DNA of 64,000 nt, taken from positions 124,651 through 188,650 of the forward strand of contig QJNS01000125.1 in the NCBI GenBank assembly GCA_004154925.1, given 5' to 3'. The notes under the pieces are model-generated. The model ran no database searches. It had not been told where the DNA came from and saw only the letters and a list, made by a program, of their open reading frames with translations. Origin of the DNA: Monosporascus cannonballus. Lineage: Eukaryota > Ascomycota > Sordariomycetes > Xylariales. Position 1 is the stretch's first letter. The number at the start of each line of letters is the position of its first letter. This document shows, piece by piece, positions 1 through 12,311 of this stretch. A program made the translations under genes and the position numbers.

Positions 1-378
1 TTATTATGGTTAAACCCCGGACAAAAAAGCTTAGCTTTTAAAATGATCTAATTAATCTAAATAATTTAAATAATTTGGACCAAATTACATAAATTATATA
101 GATTACGTAAATCTATGACATACTTACTTTAAAAATTAGGATATATAATAGACCGATTTTTCATATAAATAATACTTACTTAGTTTCGCTCCTTAGCTAT
201 TAATTTAAGCTTTTAGTTCAGAGGTAATTGCACCATTCTTTAATTAAGGGAAAAGTACTTAAATCTCTTTAACGAACAGATTACTGAATCATTCCTCGCC
301 CTATTGTTATCTGCAAATCAAGACCTTATTTCGGATACTGCCCATACCTTCAGGTGGATGTATGGCAGGTTCGTTACA
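1..378 (+). repeat. Family-B Gypsy LTR, 3' part (cut by window edge)
   Basis: The right-hand ~180 bases, with the Tct-rich leader, the GCAAATCAAGAC motif and the terminal GGTTCGTTACA, match the 3' halves of the LTRs ending at 47899, 50640 and 57532. It ends at 378 in the canonical CA. The sequence that follows (from ~385) matches the middle of the family-A LTR at ~6600, so this LTR is inserted inside the left LTR of family-A copy 1. Its left end lies outside the window, so I cannot tell a solo LTR from the end of a full element. Confidence 0.75.
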
Positions 379-639
379 GTAGGAGGGCTTAAAGGATTTA
401 AAGGTTTTAAGGGTTTAAGCCGTTTAAGTACCTTGAACCAAAATAAAAATATATATGTTCGTTATTTTCATAATTTAAATAACTTTAGCTTATAATATAA
501 TATCGTTACCTAAAACGTTTTTGGTATTACGAGACGTAATACGTTATTATATTTATTGCTTAGATTCTTACGATATTTCTGCTAATATAAACTCGTCGAC
601 TTAAGGTTTAATAATTGGTTAAACCGTTTAGCCGTTATA
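379..639 (+). repeat. Left LTR of family-A copy 1, right-hand part
   Basis: This sequence repeats the 3' two thirds of the LTR at 6470-6864 (AAAATAAAAATATAT, TTTAATAATTGGTTAAACCG) with transition differences only, as expected from RIP. Its left portion is displaced beyond the window edge by the family-B LTR inserted before it. Confidence 0.75.
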
Positions 640-3600
640 CGTTATAAGCTTTTATTTAGTAGTACTATTAAATTTTAAGTAATATTTAATATTGTTAAAA
701 TATTAACCAGTATTTAGGAAATACTTATTTAGTAGTTTTAGGTTCGAATTCGGGAGTTGGAAAGAGAAATTCGATAATTTAGGGTTACGCCTGCCTAATT
801 TTCTTTCGTTCGTATAAAACCGAAAAAACCTGAATTTTATAATGGAAAAGGTAACTTTTAAACCTTTTTAATTTAGGCACGAATTTACTTTCGTTTTTTA
901 GATTTTAATAATCCAGCGGATATGGTCCTAGTAATAGGAACATATTTAATAGGAAATACGGTTAATTGGTTTAAGTTTATTATAAGAAATTTCTTGGAAA
1001 TAAGAAAAGTAAATAAGGAAAACTTTATTAATAAGATTTTTTTAACCTATACCAATTTCGAAAATAAAATATGCGATAATTTCGGCAATCCGGATAAAAA
1101 ACGATTAACGGCTTAATAATTTTTATAATTCCAACAAAAAAGATCCGTATTTAAATATGCCGTAACCTTTAAAAGTTTTACGGTTAAAATAGGATAAAAA
1201 AACGACGAAACCGATATTTTTATCGATATATTTTATAAAGGATTAAAAAATAATATAAAAAATAAAATTATTCGGATCGAACGATTAATTGCCCTGAACC
1301 GGTATATCGTAAAAGTAATTAAGATTAACAATCGACAGTTTAAAAAACGATAAGAAAAGAAAAAATAATATACCCTGCGCTTAAAATATAAGTCCAATCA
1401 AGGGAAGAAAAAAGATATATCCCTTACTTCTTACGGAATGGCGCCAGAACTTATGGAATTTGGCGTTACTTATAGATAAAATTAGAACCAGATTAAGTGC
1501 TTTAATTACGGCAAAATGGGATATAAGGCTTATAAATACAAAAAACATAAAAAGTTACGATAAAATAATTAAATCCTTATACCGGAGGGATAACCCAAAA
1601 ATAACTAAGGAAACAATAATAAAGTTATTAACATAATTTAAGCTAAATACGTATTAGGCCCTAAGCAAAAAATCTAATTAGGCCCATCCCGATAAAAAAT
1701 TTGACGAAAAATACGAAAAACCAGGAAACTAGCTTAATAAGCATTACGAACATAATAAAAGGCATTATAAAAATAGTTATACGAATACCGGGATTGGACA
1801 AAAAAACTTTGCCCCGAAATACCTAATCGATACGGCAAAATATATATTATGTATTATTAATAATGAGAATATCCCGATTACGAGGAATAAAAATAACATA
1901 TTTACGTACGAATTATCCGTATGTATTATAAGGGATTCGACTTTCCAAATCAAACCGGGTATAATAAAAATAACGAATAATGGTATCGACAGTTTCGAAC
2001 CATAACCTTAGGAAATATCCAATAACTGGCCGAAATAAAGAGCTGGCCCGAAAAAAAATAATGCCCGTAAAAAAACCCCTTTTGTTATTATGGATAATGC
2101 AATTATTAAACGGAAAAAAAGTTAATCCAGCGTACGGTAAAAAAGCATTATTAAAAAATTATTACGGATTTTTATTTTTAATTAGCATTTATTATAAATC
2201 CTTATAAAAGAAAAGCTATTAAGAAAAAAATATATTAGTTTATAGGAAATCTTTAAATAACAGCCAAAATAACGCATAATAGGATGCAATCGTAAATATA
2301 AAAAAATAATTTATTCTATGAGAAAAAGAATTATAAAAAATTAAAAAGAATTAATACGGTTCGAAAAAACAATATGCCGATAATAACGATAAATATAATA
2401 ACTTAACGCGTTAAACGAAAAAATATAAACAAAATTCGATTAATTCGAACAAAAATTAAAAGAAAAAGGTTACCTATAAAAAAGCCGCAAAATAACGAAA
2501 CCTAAAGGAGTTAAAAGGAATTTTTAAAAAAGGTTTTAAACGTAACAATAAAAAACGTTAATAACCTTATTACTTTGGACATACGAATCGGAATGCATTA
2601 GTATACCGCAATAGTAAATTATGGAATTTTGGGCAGAAATTATATTATATTAAATATGGTTAATAAGTTTAAACTGTTATAGAGATATAAATTAAAACCT
2701 TATATAGCAACGAATACCGAAAGTTAAGAATTCGTTTACGATAACGGAAAAATCATACGCGAAATTAATTATTTCGAGATTTTTGTCTAAACATAATATT
2801 AAATAATTAATTTTGATATTATTTTATTCGAGAATTACGATATGATCTTAGGATTATTATAAATACGTTAATACGGAGTTTTAATTAACGGCGGAACTGG
2901 CCAATTAAAATTCGTTTTATTTTTTATTAATAAATAGAAAACAAAAAAATTAAGATTTTAATATTTGATCGATAATGGCGACAAATATAAGTATAAGAAT
3001 ACGACAGATATCTTATTACCTAAAAAATTTAAATACAAAAAAACGGACATTAAAGAAAAATACGACGCATTATTGCTATTATCAAAACGAAATTAAAATA
3101 ATTAAATAACGATTTAAAATAATAAGAACAATAACCTAAAGAATTAAAGGATTTAATTAATATGTTATTATAATATTATAAATACGAATAATTCTTTAAA
3201 AAGGAGCTCGACATAAAGCTACCGGAATATAACAAATGGGATTACGAAATAATTTTTAAAAAAGGATTTTCGACGAAATTTTACCTTATTTACAACTTTA
3301 ACGGAAATAAGTTACGTACTTTTAAAAAATATTTGGAAAATCGGTTACAAAAAAAATAAATTTGATTTTCGAAATTACTAGCAGAATACCTTATGTTTTT
3401 TGTACCTAAAAAATGGGAAATTACGACTTATAGTTAATTATCGATAATTAAATAACGTTATTATTAAAAATTAAATATTATTACCCTTAATTACGGAAAT
3501 AAAAAACCGACTTTACGGAACCAAATAATTTATAACATTCGATTTTAAAAATGGATATAATTTTATTAGGATTAAAAAAAATACGAATAAAAGATAGCCT

Positions 3601-6469
3601 TTAGAACAAAATACGGATTATTTAAGTATTTGATTATATTAATAAGATTTACGAACGTACCAGCAACCTTTTAACGGATGGTAAATTACGTATTACGAAA
3701 ATACCTTAATATTTTTGTCGTTTGCTATCTCAATAACATTCTTATCTTTTCAGAAACGGAAAAAACATACGTAAGATACGTTTATAAAATTTTTTAAGTT
3801 TTACAAAACGTAAAATTACCTATTAACGCAAAAAAAAAACAATTCCATATATAAAAAATGAAATATCTAGAATATATTATTATCTTAAAATATATTAAGA
3901 TGAACCTTAAGAAAATCGTTATAATTATAAAATAGCAAACGCCAAATACGGAAAAAGTATTTTAAGATATTAAGGATGTAATTACCAGCAAACCAATACT
4001 AATTATGTACGATTTAAACCGCCCCGTTAAATTAGAAACCGATATTTCGGATTACGCGTTAAACGTAATAATCGGATAACGAAATAATTAAGGCAAAATA
4101 TACCTTATTACATTTTTTTCGTATAAGTTAAAAAAAGCCGAATTTAATTACGGTATTTCAGATAAGGAATTTATGGCTATTATTATGGCATTTCGGGAAT
4201 TTAGGTATTTCCTAAAGGGAAATTTGCATTAAATTAAGGTTTATACGGATTATTAAAATTTTACCCGATTTATTATAATTAAAAAGCTTATAGGACGATA
4301 ATTTCGTTATGCGAAAAAATTGGCGAACTTCGATTTCGTTATTATTTACAAAAAAAAGATTAAAAAACGGTAAAGCAAATACCTTAAGTAAGTAACTAAA
4401 CCTTGAAAAAAATTGGTTAAAATTAGTCATACAATCTTTAATACTATTACAGAAAGATATTTACGTTTACGACAAATTGCAACGATTCGGGCAATATTTT
4501 TCGATATGTATCAGAAAATCCAGTAATATAATAATAATTTTCCAGAAAATTAAAAAACGAACAAAATATAAGTTCCAAAAAATACCAGAAAGATTTAGTA
4601 CGAGAAATATACGAATATTAATTATATGGATATCCAGAGATTTATAAAACCTTAAAAAAACTTTAACGTGCATATTTTTTTTTCCAAAATGAAACTAACA
4701 GTACAGAAAATTATACGGCAATATAATGTTTATGCCAAAATAAAGGCTCGACGACATAAGCCATACGGAGAGTTATAGCTATTACTAGTTGCAAACCGAC
4801 TATGGTATTTAGTTATATTCGATTTTATTATTAAGCTTTTTATATTAAAGGATCCAGTTACGGAAATATATTACGATAACATTTTCATAATCGTTAATCG
4901 ATTTACGAAATTTTCTTATTTTTTACCATATTATAAGGATATAAACGCCAAACAAATAATATATATTTTCTTGAAATATATTTTTAATATATACGGATTA
5001 TTAATAGAAATTATTTTGGATAAAGGATTAATATTTATATCCAAATTTTGGCAAAGTTTTATGGTATAAATTAATTTAAATTATAAGTTATTTAACGTTT
5101 TTAAACCTTAAACGGATAAATAAACAAAATAAATAAATTAAACTTTGGAAATTTATTTACAATATTATATTAATTACAAATAAAATAATTAGGTTAAGAA
5201 ATTAACTGTTGCTTAATTAGCTTATAATATTAATTATTACGAAAATATTAAGATAATACCTGTAAATATAAATTTTGGTTTTACTCCAGAAATTTATAAA
5301 GAGGTACGCGACGATGGCTCAGTTAATGTGAAAATAATCCTTATATCGGAATAATTACGATAATTACATTAAACAATAAAAACAAAATTAAAATTCGTAC
5401 GAAATCAAATAAATAAATATTATAACTAAAAAAGGTTAAAGGGATTAATTTTTAAAAAGGGGGAAATGGTTTACCTAATTACTAAAAACATTTAAACAAA
5501 ACGACCTAACAAAAAAACTCGATTTTAAATATATCGATTTATAAAAAATCGCCAAGAAAATCGTAAAAAATAATTATTAATTAGAACTTTTACCAAAAAT
5601 TAAATTTTATTTAATTTTTTATGTTTTCTTATTCGAATTAATAACAAATACAATTAAGGTATATGCGGCATAAAACAATATAAAAGTAAAAGATAAACAA
5701 ATATACGAAATGGAAAAAATCTTTAATATACGACAATAAAACGGACTTACTTAGTACCTAATTAAATAAAAAAAAATACCCAAATTCCAAAAATATCTGG
5801 GAACCCGCTAAAAACCTTACTAACGCCTAACGCCTATTAAAAAGCTTTTACCAATAATAACGGGCGCGTTTAAATTAATAATCGACCAATTAATAATCGG
5901 AATATCAGGCTAATTAATTACGGCCTATGCTAACAAAGCGGCCGTAACGGCGGCCTCTAATTATTACTATTTTTTCTCCAAACGCTCGAATTTCTTTATC
6001 GCCTCCGTATTTTAAATACCTTGACGAAACATTTCCATACCGCAACAACGAAATAACCGCCTTTATTTTTGCAAGTAATCCAGTTTATTAATAATAACTC
6101 ATAACGTTTTACAAACCTGCTTTTTTTTACGTTTTAAATAATCTTTTTCGTTAAGTGATTTTTAATACTTAATTTCCGAAAGCCCAAAAACGTTATAAGA
6201 ACTACCATAATAAATATATTGCGCATATTTCAAAAATTTTCAAACGACCTTACATTTTATATTTTCCTTTTCGCAACGAAAACAAAAAAACATTTTAAAA
6301 CTAAAACGTTTAATGCGTTCTGAAAAAATCAAAATATTAATACGTTTACGAAAACGAGATTTTTTAATACGACCCGACATAATAAATATAAAAAAAAAAG
6401 TTATTTATTAAAAATAACAAACAAATAATTTGATCTTTAGGGACAAAGATCCTGGAAAGGGAAAAATCA

Positions 6470-6864
6470 TATTATGACTTAACGGTCTTGGCTTTTTCCC
6501 GGACGGTCAGGACCACAAAAAGAACGGGTCCTACCTTAGCCAAAACATTACGTAACTAGCTCAAAGGTCTTAAAGCGCTAAGCACCTTAAACCCCTTAAG
6601 CCAGCAAAAGGGCTTAAAGGATTTAAAGGTCTTAAGAGTTTAAGCCGCTTAAACACCTTAAGCCAAAATAAAAATATATACGTTCGTTATTTCCATAATT
6701 TAAATAACTTTAGCTTGCAATATAATATCGTTACCCAAAACGCCTTTGGTATTACGAGACGTAATACGTTACTGTATCTATTGCTCAGATTCCCACGATA
6801 CTCCTGCCAACATAAACCCGTCGACTTAAGGTTTAATAGTTGGTTAAACCGCCTAGCCGTCACA
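6470..6864 (+). repeat. Right LTR of family-A copy 1
   Basis: It starts TATTATGACTT (RIP form of TGTTACGACTC) directly after the purine-rich tract GGAAAGGGAAAAA and ends CTAGCCGTCACA. It is about 395 bases long, against 387 bases for the two LTRs of copy 2. Confidence 0.8.
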
Positions 6865-7456
6865 GTATACCTTTAAATAACCGAAATAATAATAACCGGA
6901 ATATTAATAGCCGGAATAACGATAACAGTAATAATAATAACCGCCTTATACCAAAATATTATTATAAAAAATACTTTTTTAAGGATTGCCTTTATATTAA
7001 CGAAAGCGTTAAACTCGATAAATGGAACGAAGTTTTTGAAATTAAAAAAAATAAATAAATAAATATCGAAAATCTTTTTTTAGTAGATAAAAAATTAAAT
7101 GTTTGTAAAAAAAAAGTTATAAATGTTTTAATTATATTTAATATTTTTCGCACTAAGAATTTTTATAAACTTATAAACTAATAATATTATTATTGGATAT
7201 AACCTAAAAAGATTTACTTTGCTGGATATTTATTTTGATTTTTATATAGGAAATTGCAAAGTTGATTTTTTTAATTTATATTTACCGAAAGTTAACGGAA
7301 ACGTTTTAGCCGGAGAAAAATATTTCGATATCGTAGGCGAAAATATATAAAAAATTACGTTTATTATATTATTAAAAAGATTTAATACCTTTTTTAAAAA
7401 TTTTTTATATGTTTTTAAAATATATATTAACTTAATTTCGTATAAATTGTTTTAGT
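6865..7456. other. AT-rich stretch without a gene
   Basis: The DNA is strongly A/T-biased with no recognisable coding sequence. An open run at 6840-7058 encodes an Asn/Ile/Lys-rich string, which is a composition artefact of AT-rich DNA. It probably belongs to the unresolved relic to its right. Confidence 0.6.
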
Positions 7457-9176
7457 ATGCTGGGATTTTGTCATAGGCCACGGGCCCTAATAAAGGGATT
7501 AGCGTAACGCTAATTCCGTGGCTCCTATATATATAGCTAATTGCTCCTATGCACCTTTTTAGCTGTTTCTTAGATTTCTTAATAAATTTGTTATAGCCCA
7601 TATCCTTAGTTATTACGTATGCAGCCTTTTACATAATGAGAAATCTTTTTTTTTGCGAACGGTCCGTCGCTATAAGAAATACGTTAACGTTACGCACCCG
7701 TTATTTGTACGCAGTTTATTTGCCATAGATATCGAAAAACTGTATCGTTAGGTTTTATGAACCGTTTGCGAATTATAAGGCCGTAAGAACTATAACGTTT
7801 AAAGGTTCGAAATAGATAAAAAGTTATTTGTTAATAAAAAGGCGATCGGCGATAATCGTACGTAATTTTTTTATATTTAAAAAGCCTTTAGCCGTTAGTT
7901 TTAAAAGTTAATATTTTTGCTATATATGTAAAAAGCCTTAAAAAAGCCGATTGTTCAAATTCTTTTTAAATTATATTACTATTATTGTAAAAAAACTTAA
8001 TAGAAATTAAATTTTTAACTAATATTGAAATAAAATATATTAATATAATGTTTAAATAGCATCCAAATATATTTTTATTTTCGAAAATACTTTTTATTAA
8101 GCCGAAAAAAATAAATAACTAAATTGTGATAGAACTATATGGAGCCCTATTATGGAGTACCGGACAAACGCCGGTACCAAGCAGCACTAGCGCAGCGCCT
8201 TATATGCGAACACATACAACTGTATTTTCATCTTCCTTTTCTTTTCTCTTTAGCTAGAAAATAAACTCTCATTGGCAACTGATTGCAGACCGCTCAGGTG
8301 AAGCCTTTTACATAAATAAAGCCAAAAATTTTTTATTAATTTCGGGCCTTAACGCCGAAACAAAAAAATAATTGGATTACGAAAAATAATTTAATATTTA
8401 AAAAAAGTTTGCGTAATTTTTTTGCCGTTCGAAAATATCGTTCTTAACGATTTTTATCCCGGCGTATTTATGCGTAATAATTTTTTAATCGGAAGGCGAT
8501 ATTATAAAAGGTGTAAAAATCGGTACGTTAACCGTTAATTATTAACGTAAGCGCTGTTAGCAAACGGGAAAACGTTATTTAAAATATAACAAAACGGGGT
8601 ATTTTCGGAGGAATTATTCTAAAGAGAAAGAAATTGCCATCCGACATATTGGCGTTAATAAGGCCCCAGAAACTTTATCGTTATTTAAACGATAAAAAAT
8701 AGCCGCGGAAATATTCGATAAAACCTAGAAGGATTTAAATAAGCTTGACGTTTACGAAATGTTAAAAAAAATTAGCAAAAAAAGAGCCTTAAAGAAAATA
8801 ACGCAAGGATATAAAGCTAATAACGCATAGCGCGCTAAAGACGTATAGGCCTAAAATACGCGGCGTAATTTCCCCGTAACTATCGGAGGACCCCTTAGAT
8901 TAAGATTTACGAATATCGCCGCCTTGGAACAAGGTCCCTAAAAGGGTGTTACGAATAAGCGTTTGCCGCGTAACGGGAAAAAACGAAAATTAGATATAGA
9001 GGGGGGGGTTATATTACGAGCTAAGGGCCTTAGTGGAGGGATTAGTGTAACGCTAATCCCGTGGCTCCTATTTATATAACTAGCTGCTCTTACGCATTTT
9101 CTTAGCTGTTTCCTAGATTTCTTAATAGACCTATTATAGCCCATATCCTTAGCTACTGCATATGCAGCCTCTTACA
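7457..9176. repeat. Unresolved relic bounded by paired ~170-bp direct repeats
   Basis: Two related segments in the same orientation, ~7470-7640 and ~9020-9176, share a hairpin (GGATTAGCGTAACGCTAAT or a close variant), the motif CCGTGGCTCCTAT, a TTTCTTAAT/TAGCCCATATCCTTAG core and the end GCAGCCTYTTACA. Between them lies ~1.4 kb of AT-rich DNA. Its 8590-8900 part reads like the charged C-terminal tail of a transposase but is too degraded to assign. The paired repeats could be LTRs of a small element, or two copies of a non-autonomous element. I cannot decide. Confidence 0.5.
8130..8312. other. Small un-RIPed island inside the AT-rich block
   Basis: About 180 bases have ordinary base composition (CGGACAAACGCCGG, AGCAGCACTAGCGCAGCGCC, TCTCATTGGCAACTGATTGC), unlike both flanks. 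A pyrimidine run and GAAGCCTTTTACA at its end recall the end of the paired repeats around it. It may be a solo LTR or MITE that entered after most RIP. No coding signal is seen. Confidence 0.45.
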
Positions 9177-9189
9177 GATTTATTGGAAT

Positions 9190-11345
9190 TATAAGACCGA
9201 TATCGTATATTATAAAGCGTGAAAAACGAAAATGGAAAATATTAATTAAATCGAACGTTAACCCGTTATATATTATGTTAAAGTAATATTGAAAAACGAT
9301 AATAATAATAATATTCCAATAATTTTTATAATAATTAAAAGGTTTTTTATTATTATTCCGGAAAACGAAAATAATTTAAAAGCTAAAATTATTTTTAAAA
9401 ATAAAACCGAAAATTTCGTTCCGGAGTCTTTAATTTAAGAATTTTTGCTTTCCAAGTTAATTTTATAGTAAAAGTTTTGTAGTAATAATTCCAGGCTTTT
9501 TTTGAAATTTTTAAAAAAAGATATTACGTTATGATATTAAAAATTTACATATTTAGATTTACGTATTTTCGAAAAGGTGATATAAGCAGTTATCGAAACG
9601 AAAATTTATTTGCTTTTAACGATTTAATATTAAGATTATCAGGTTGTTAAAGTACGGAAAAAGATATTATAATGGTAATTAATTAAGAAAAATAAACCCT
9701 TTAATATAATGTGCGTTAATTTTTTCGAATTTAACGATACTTTCGACGGGCGTACGAAAACGTTAATTATTATTTGTCCAATTATTAGGGCTAAGATTAA
9801 TTATACTTTAAAGCGAAAAAAGTATGTTTTAATTGCTTTAATAAACGTAATAATTTTCTTTAAAAAATAATTTTATATTAAAGTTAATACGATCGTATTA
9901 AACGGAATGATTTTTTTTGGAAATAAGTTTCGAAAATGGGTTTTCGATATAGGTATATTTTATAAACTTTTGCCTTTATATATTAAGAAATTCGTAAACG
10001 TTTAAAAACGCGTTAAAGGCGTAATTATTATAAAAATGCGTTACTTAATTATTAATAATAACCTTTTTCTCGATTTGTAACAGGAAATAATCAAAATAAC
10101 TATATATATTGCTAATCGTATATTGATTTATTCCTTCGGTTAAAACAATTTTATTTAGGTTTTTAATAAGTAATTAATTTAAAAAAAATACGTATTTCCG
10201 AAAAAGGTTTAAAAACGAACGTAACGAATATTATATTTTTCGGATTAAGGGCTTATACGCTTACAAAAATAATTCGTTAAGGTGCAAAACGCTTGAAAAA
10301 AATAGATCTCAAAACGTATATCGGGCATTTTGTAAAATACGTAATTAATAATATATATCGGATATAAATTTTTTTGCAATAATTCGTTATTACCGTTAAG
10401 AACATTATTTTTGGTAAAACAAAATTATATTAAGGCGAATAAAAGAAATTTTCGTTCCAAATTGCAGAATTAAACAATCATATCGACAGTATCCTTATTT
10501 TACCTGCAGTAATAATTTTCCTAGAGACGTTTAAAGTTATTTTTAGCAGCGACCCTTTAAAAATAAGTATGGTTAAAAAGGTAAATAAGTCGGTAAAGCA
10601 GAACGAACCTGAAAAAATTATTTACGATACTATTATAATAATTACGGACCTTCCTAATTAAAAAGCTTTACAAAAAATTAAGGGGATAAAAGTTAATAAA
10701 ACCCATAATTCGTATTTTAACGAAAACTTTTTTAATTCGGTAATTAGTAATAATTCCGAAAAAAAACCCTAGCTGTATCCCTAATAAAACGGACGATTCG
10801 GAACGTAAGGTTGCACAGCTTTATTTACTTATACCAAAAGTTATTCCAGCTCTTAAAAACCTAAATTATTAATACTTTAACGTATTACTGCCGGATAAAA
10901 CTTAAAATATATTACCAGGTCTTTTTTAGCTACGGTAATGCCGTGCGGAACTAAATTTCTTGGATCAGATAATTATTATCGATTTTGGAACGCGAAACGG
11001 AAAAAGAAGAAAGTTACTTTCTGCCAATACGAGTTACAAGTTAGAATTCGAAAAACGTAATACGTATCCAACCGCTTTTAACGTTATTTTTTCGACCGCG
11101 ATTAAGTATAATCGCCTGTATCGTGCTAGCCTTCCCGCTGCCCCCAAGAATTGGCAGGAAGCTATGTAGCATAAGTACGCCGAAGACTGGAAGGTGGCCG
11201 TATAGAAAGAATGGGATCAGATATATCGGGTAAAGCGATTAATTGCCGTTACCCCACTGCAGAAGGCGATCTAGGACGTAGGTCCTAACGGTATCCTTCC
11301 GTTGATGTGGGGCCTTACATTTTTCAGGTTTGACAGTTATGAGCC
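9190..11345 (+). mobile_element. Ty1/Copia retrotransposon relic (integrase and start of reverse transcriptase)
   Basis: The plus strand carries a RIP-damaged Copia-type polyprotein. Around 9700-10150 the reading resembles the integrase core, including a FDxFDGR-like stretch and the typical WxEIxxTAxYIANR region near 10080-10120. At 11120-11345 the less damaged end of the relic reads like the linker and first block of a Copia reverse transcriptase: PKNWQEAM, then a Tyr-Ala-x-Asp-Trp motif, then ILPLMWG with FDSY. Gag, the remainder of RT and RNase H are absent, so the copy is truncated. Clear LTRs were not identified. The order integrase before RT is diagnostic for Copia rather than Gypsy. 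Confidence 0.75.
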
Positions 11346-11735
11346 TTAGTCCGGGCTAGTTGGTATAGTGGCTACCAACCGCTGCGCGCCAAGATGCAAT
11401 ATACGCTGGACCCTCCGTTCTTCGCCAAGCCCCAGAGCCAGATTAGAACTGGCAGTAAGGCGTTCGAGTTCGATTCCGAGTGAAAGCAGCCATGGATAGG
11501 TCCGACTGGGATATAGAGCTAAGAGAGCTACAGATCCCGAATGAGACGGCAGTGCCCAGGGACCGCGAATCGACGTATAATGGCAGTGCAGAGTACTTTT
11601 CAGCTTCAAGTACCTTTCAGCTGGGGGGGTGTGTGAGACTTAAGACCTGATAATGTCCCGCCTAGTGTGGGGCCTCACATTTTTCAGGTTTGACAGATAC
11701 TCTTATTTTGTTTGAGCCTTAGGTAATAATTACCC
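11304..11735. repeat. Partial duplication of a Copia RT segment around a ~300-bp insert
   Basis: A ~31-base segment (TGTGGGGCC, ACATTTTTCAGGTTTGACAG) occurs at ~11309-11339 and again at ~11668-11698. Each copy is followed by GAGCCTTAG at a slightly different distance, and both copies read as the same RT peptide (WGLTFFRFD). The ~300 bases between them are not AT-biased. They carry the tRNA-like segment listed separately and a G-run (GGGGGGG at ~11622) resembling a polypurine tract. This could be an insertion that duplicated its target or an unequal-exchange product. Confidence 0.55.
11353..11490 (+). repeat. tRNA-like promoter segment, possible SINE remnant
   Basis: The 5' part has TAGTTGGTATAGTGGCTA, resembling the D-arm/box A of Asp- or Glu-type tRNAs. 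About 100 bases further on, GTTCGAGTTCGATTCCGAG resembles the T-arm/box B. The spacing is too long for a plain tRNA and no acceptor stem closes, so it is more likely a tRNA-derived SINE or tRNA-like remnant than a functional tRNA gene. Confidence 0.35.
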
Positions 11736-12311
11736 GAATTCCTTTCAGTTCTGCATCATGGCATCATCCAATTTGTTCAGTAGTTTGATCATTGAACCTA
11801 GGAATGATGAGTGCTGGACTTATATTCTGGCGCCTATATTCTTTCCCCTTACTAGGCAGTCCCAACCCGGCGCAGTGACATATTGTTCACGTTTCCACGA
11901 GCGTCACAATGGGTGGAAAGTGAATGACGGGGCACGGTTTTCGTTGGATTGTTCTGATGCCGTTGGACATAGGAAATAACAACCTGCAGCATTGTCAACG
12001 TTTGAGTGGGTTATATCACCATGTAACGTGTCAGATGAGAAACAGTGTGGTGTCTCGGTAAGGAGTAGAGGGGCTATGTATTCAGTTATCTGGAACGGTA
12101 ATCCGTCGCTGAGTAGATGCCCATGAATACTAATAAGGCGGGGGCATCCATGGAGCGTGGTGATGATTTGGTCACCCTCAAAAGAACACCATGCAACGGG
12201 ATGATACAAGGGAGGGTACAGGCTCTGAAAGAGAAACACCAGCATCTGCAGTCAACATGCCATAATGATTGGTGGGCAAAAGACGTATTATGGGACTACG
12301 CGACTGAATCC
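11736..12311. other. Intergenic, 3' side of the GH36 gene
   Basis: Base composition returns to normal here. Overlapping open frames exist on both strands (up to 113 codons), but none shows a family motif or splice logic. I see no gene; part will be 3' untranslated region of the minus-strand GH36 gene. Confidence 0.55.

Larger units (their letters stand above)
379..6864 (+). mobile_element. Ty3/Gypsy chromovirus relic, family A copy 1, RIP-mutated
   Basis: This is a retrotransposon shredded by C-to-T and G-to-A changes, so every reading frame is full of stops, many at former CAA/CAG or TGG codons. Domains can still be read on the plus strand in the normal Gypsy order. A gag region (~900-1700) ends in a zinc-knuckle remnant near 1490. 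A protease-like stretch lies at ~2650-2900. Reverse transcriptase follows at ~3400-3900, with YLNN where YLDD is expected (~3725), then RNase H at ~4000-4420 and integrase at ~4500-5400. A chromodomain-like tail lies at ~5700-5800. The left LTR (through 639) and right LTR (6470-6864) end in the same GGTTAAACC..AGCC motif, and a purine tract precedes 6470. Family-A copy 2 at 44675-59805 is its close relative. Confidence 0.85.

Noticed and set aside
6840..7058. Asn-rich 72-codon frame
   Set aside because: A composition artefact of AT-rich DNA starting inside an LTR.
11353..11490. Functional tRNA gene
   Set aside because: Box A and box B are too far apart and no acceptor stem is visible; kept only as a tRNA-like remnant.
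11904..12245. 113-codon minus-strand frame
   Set aside because: It overlaps other frames on the opposite strand, has no motif, and lies 3' of the GH36 gene.
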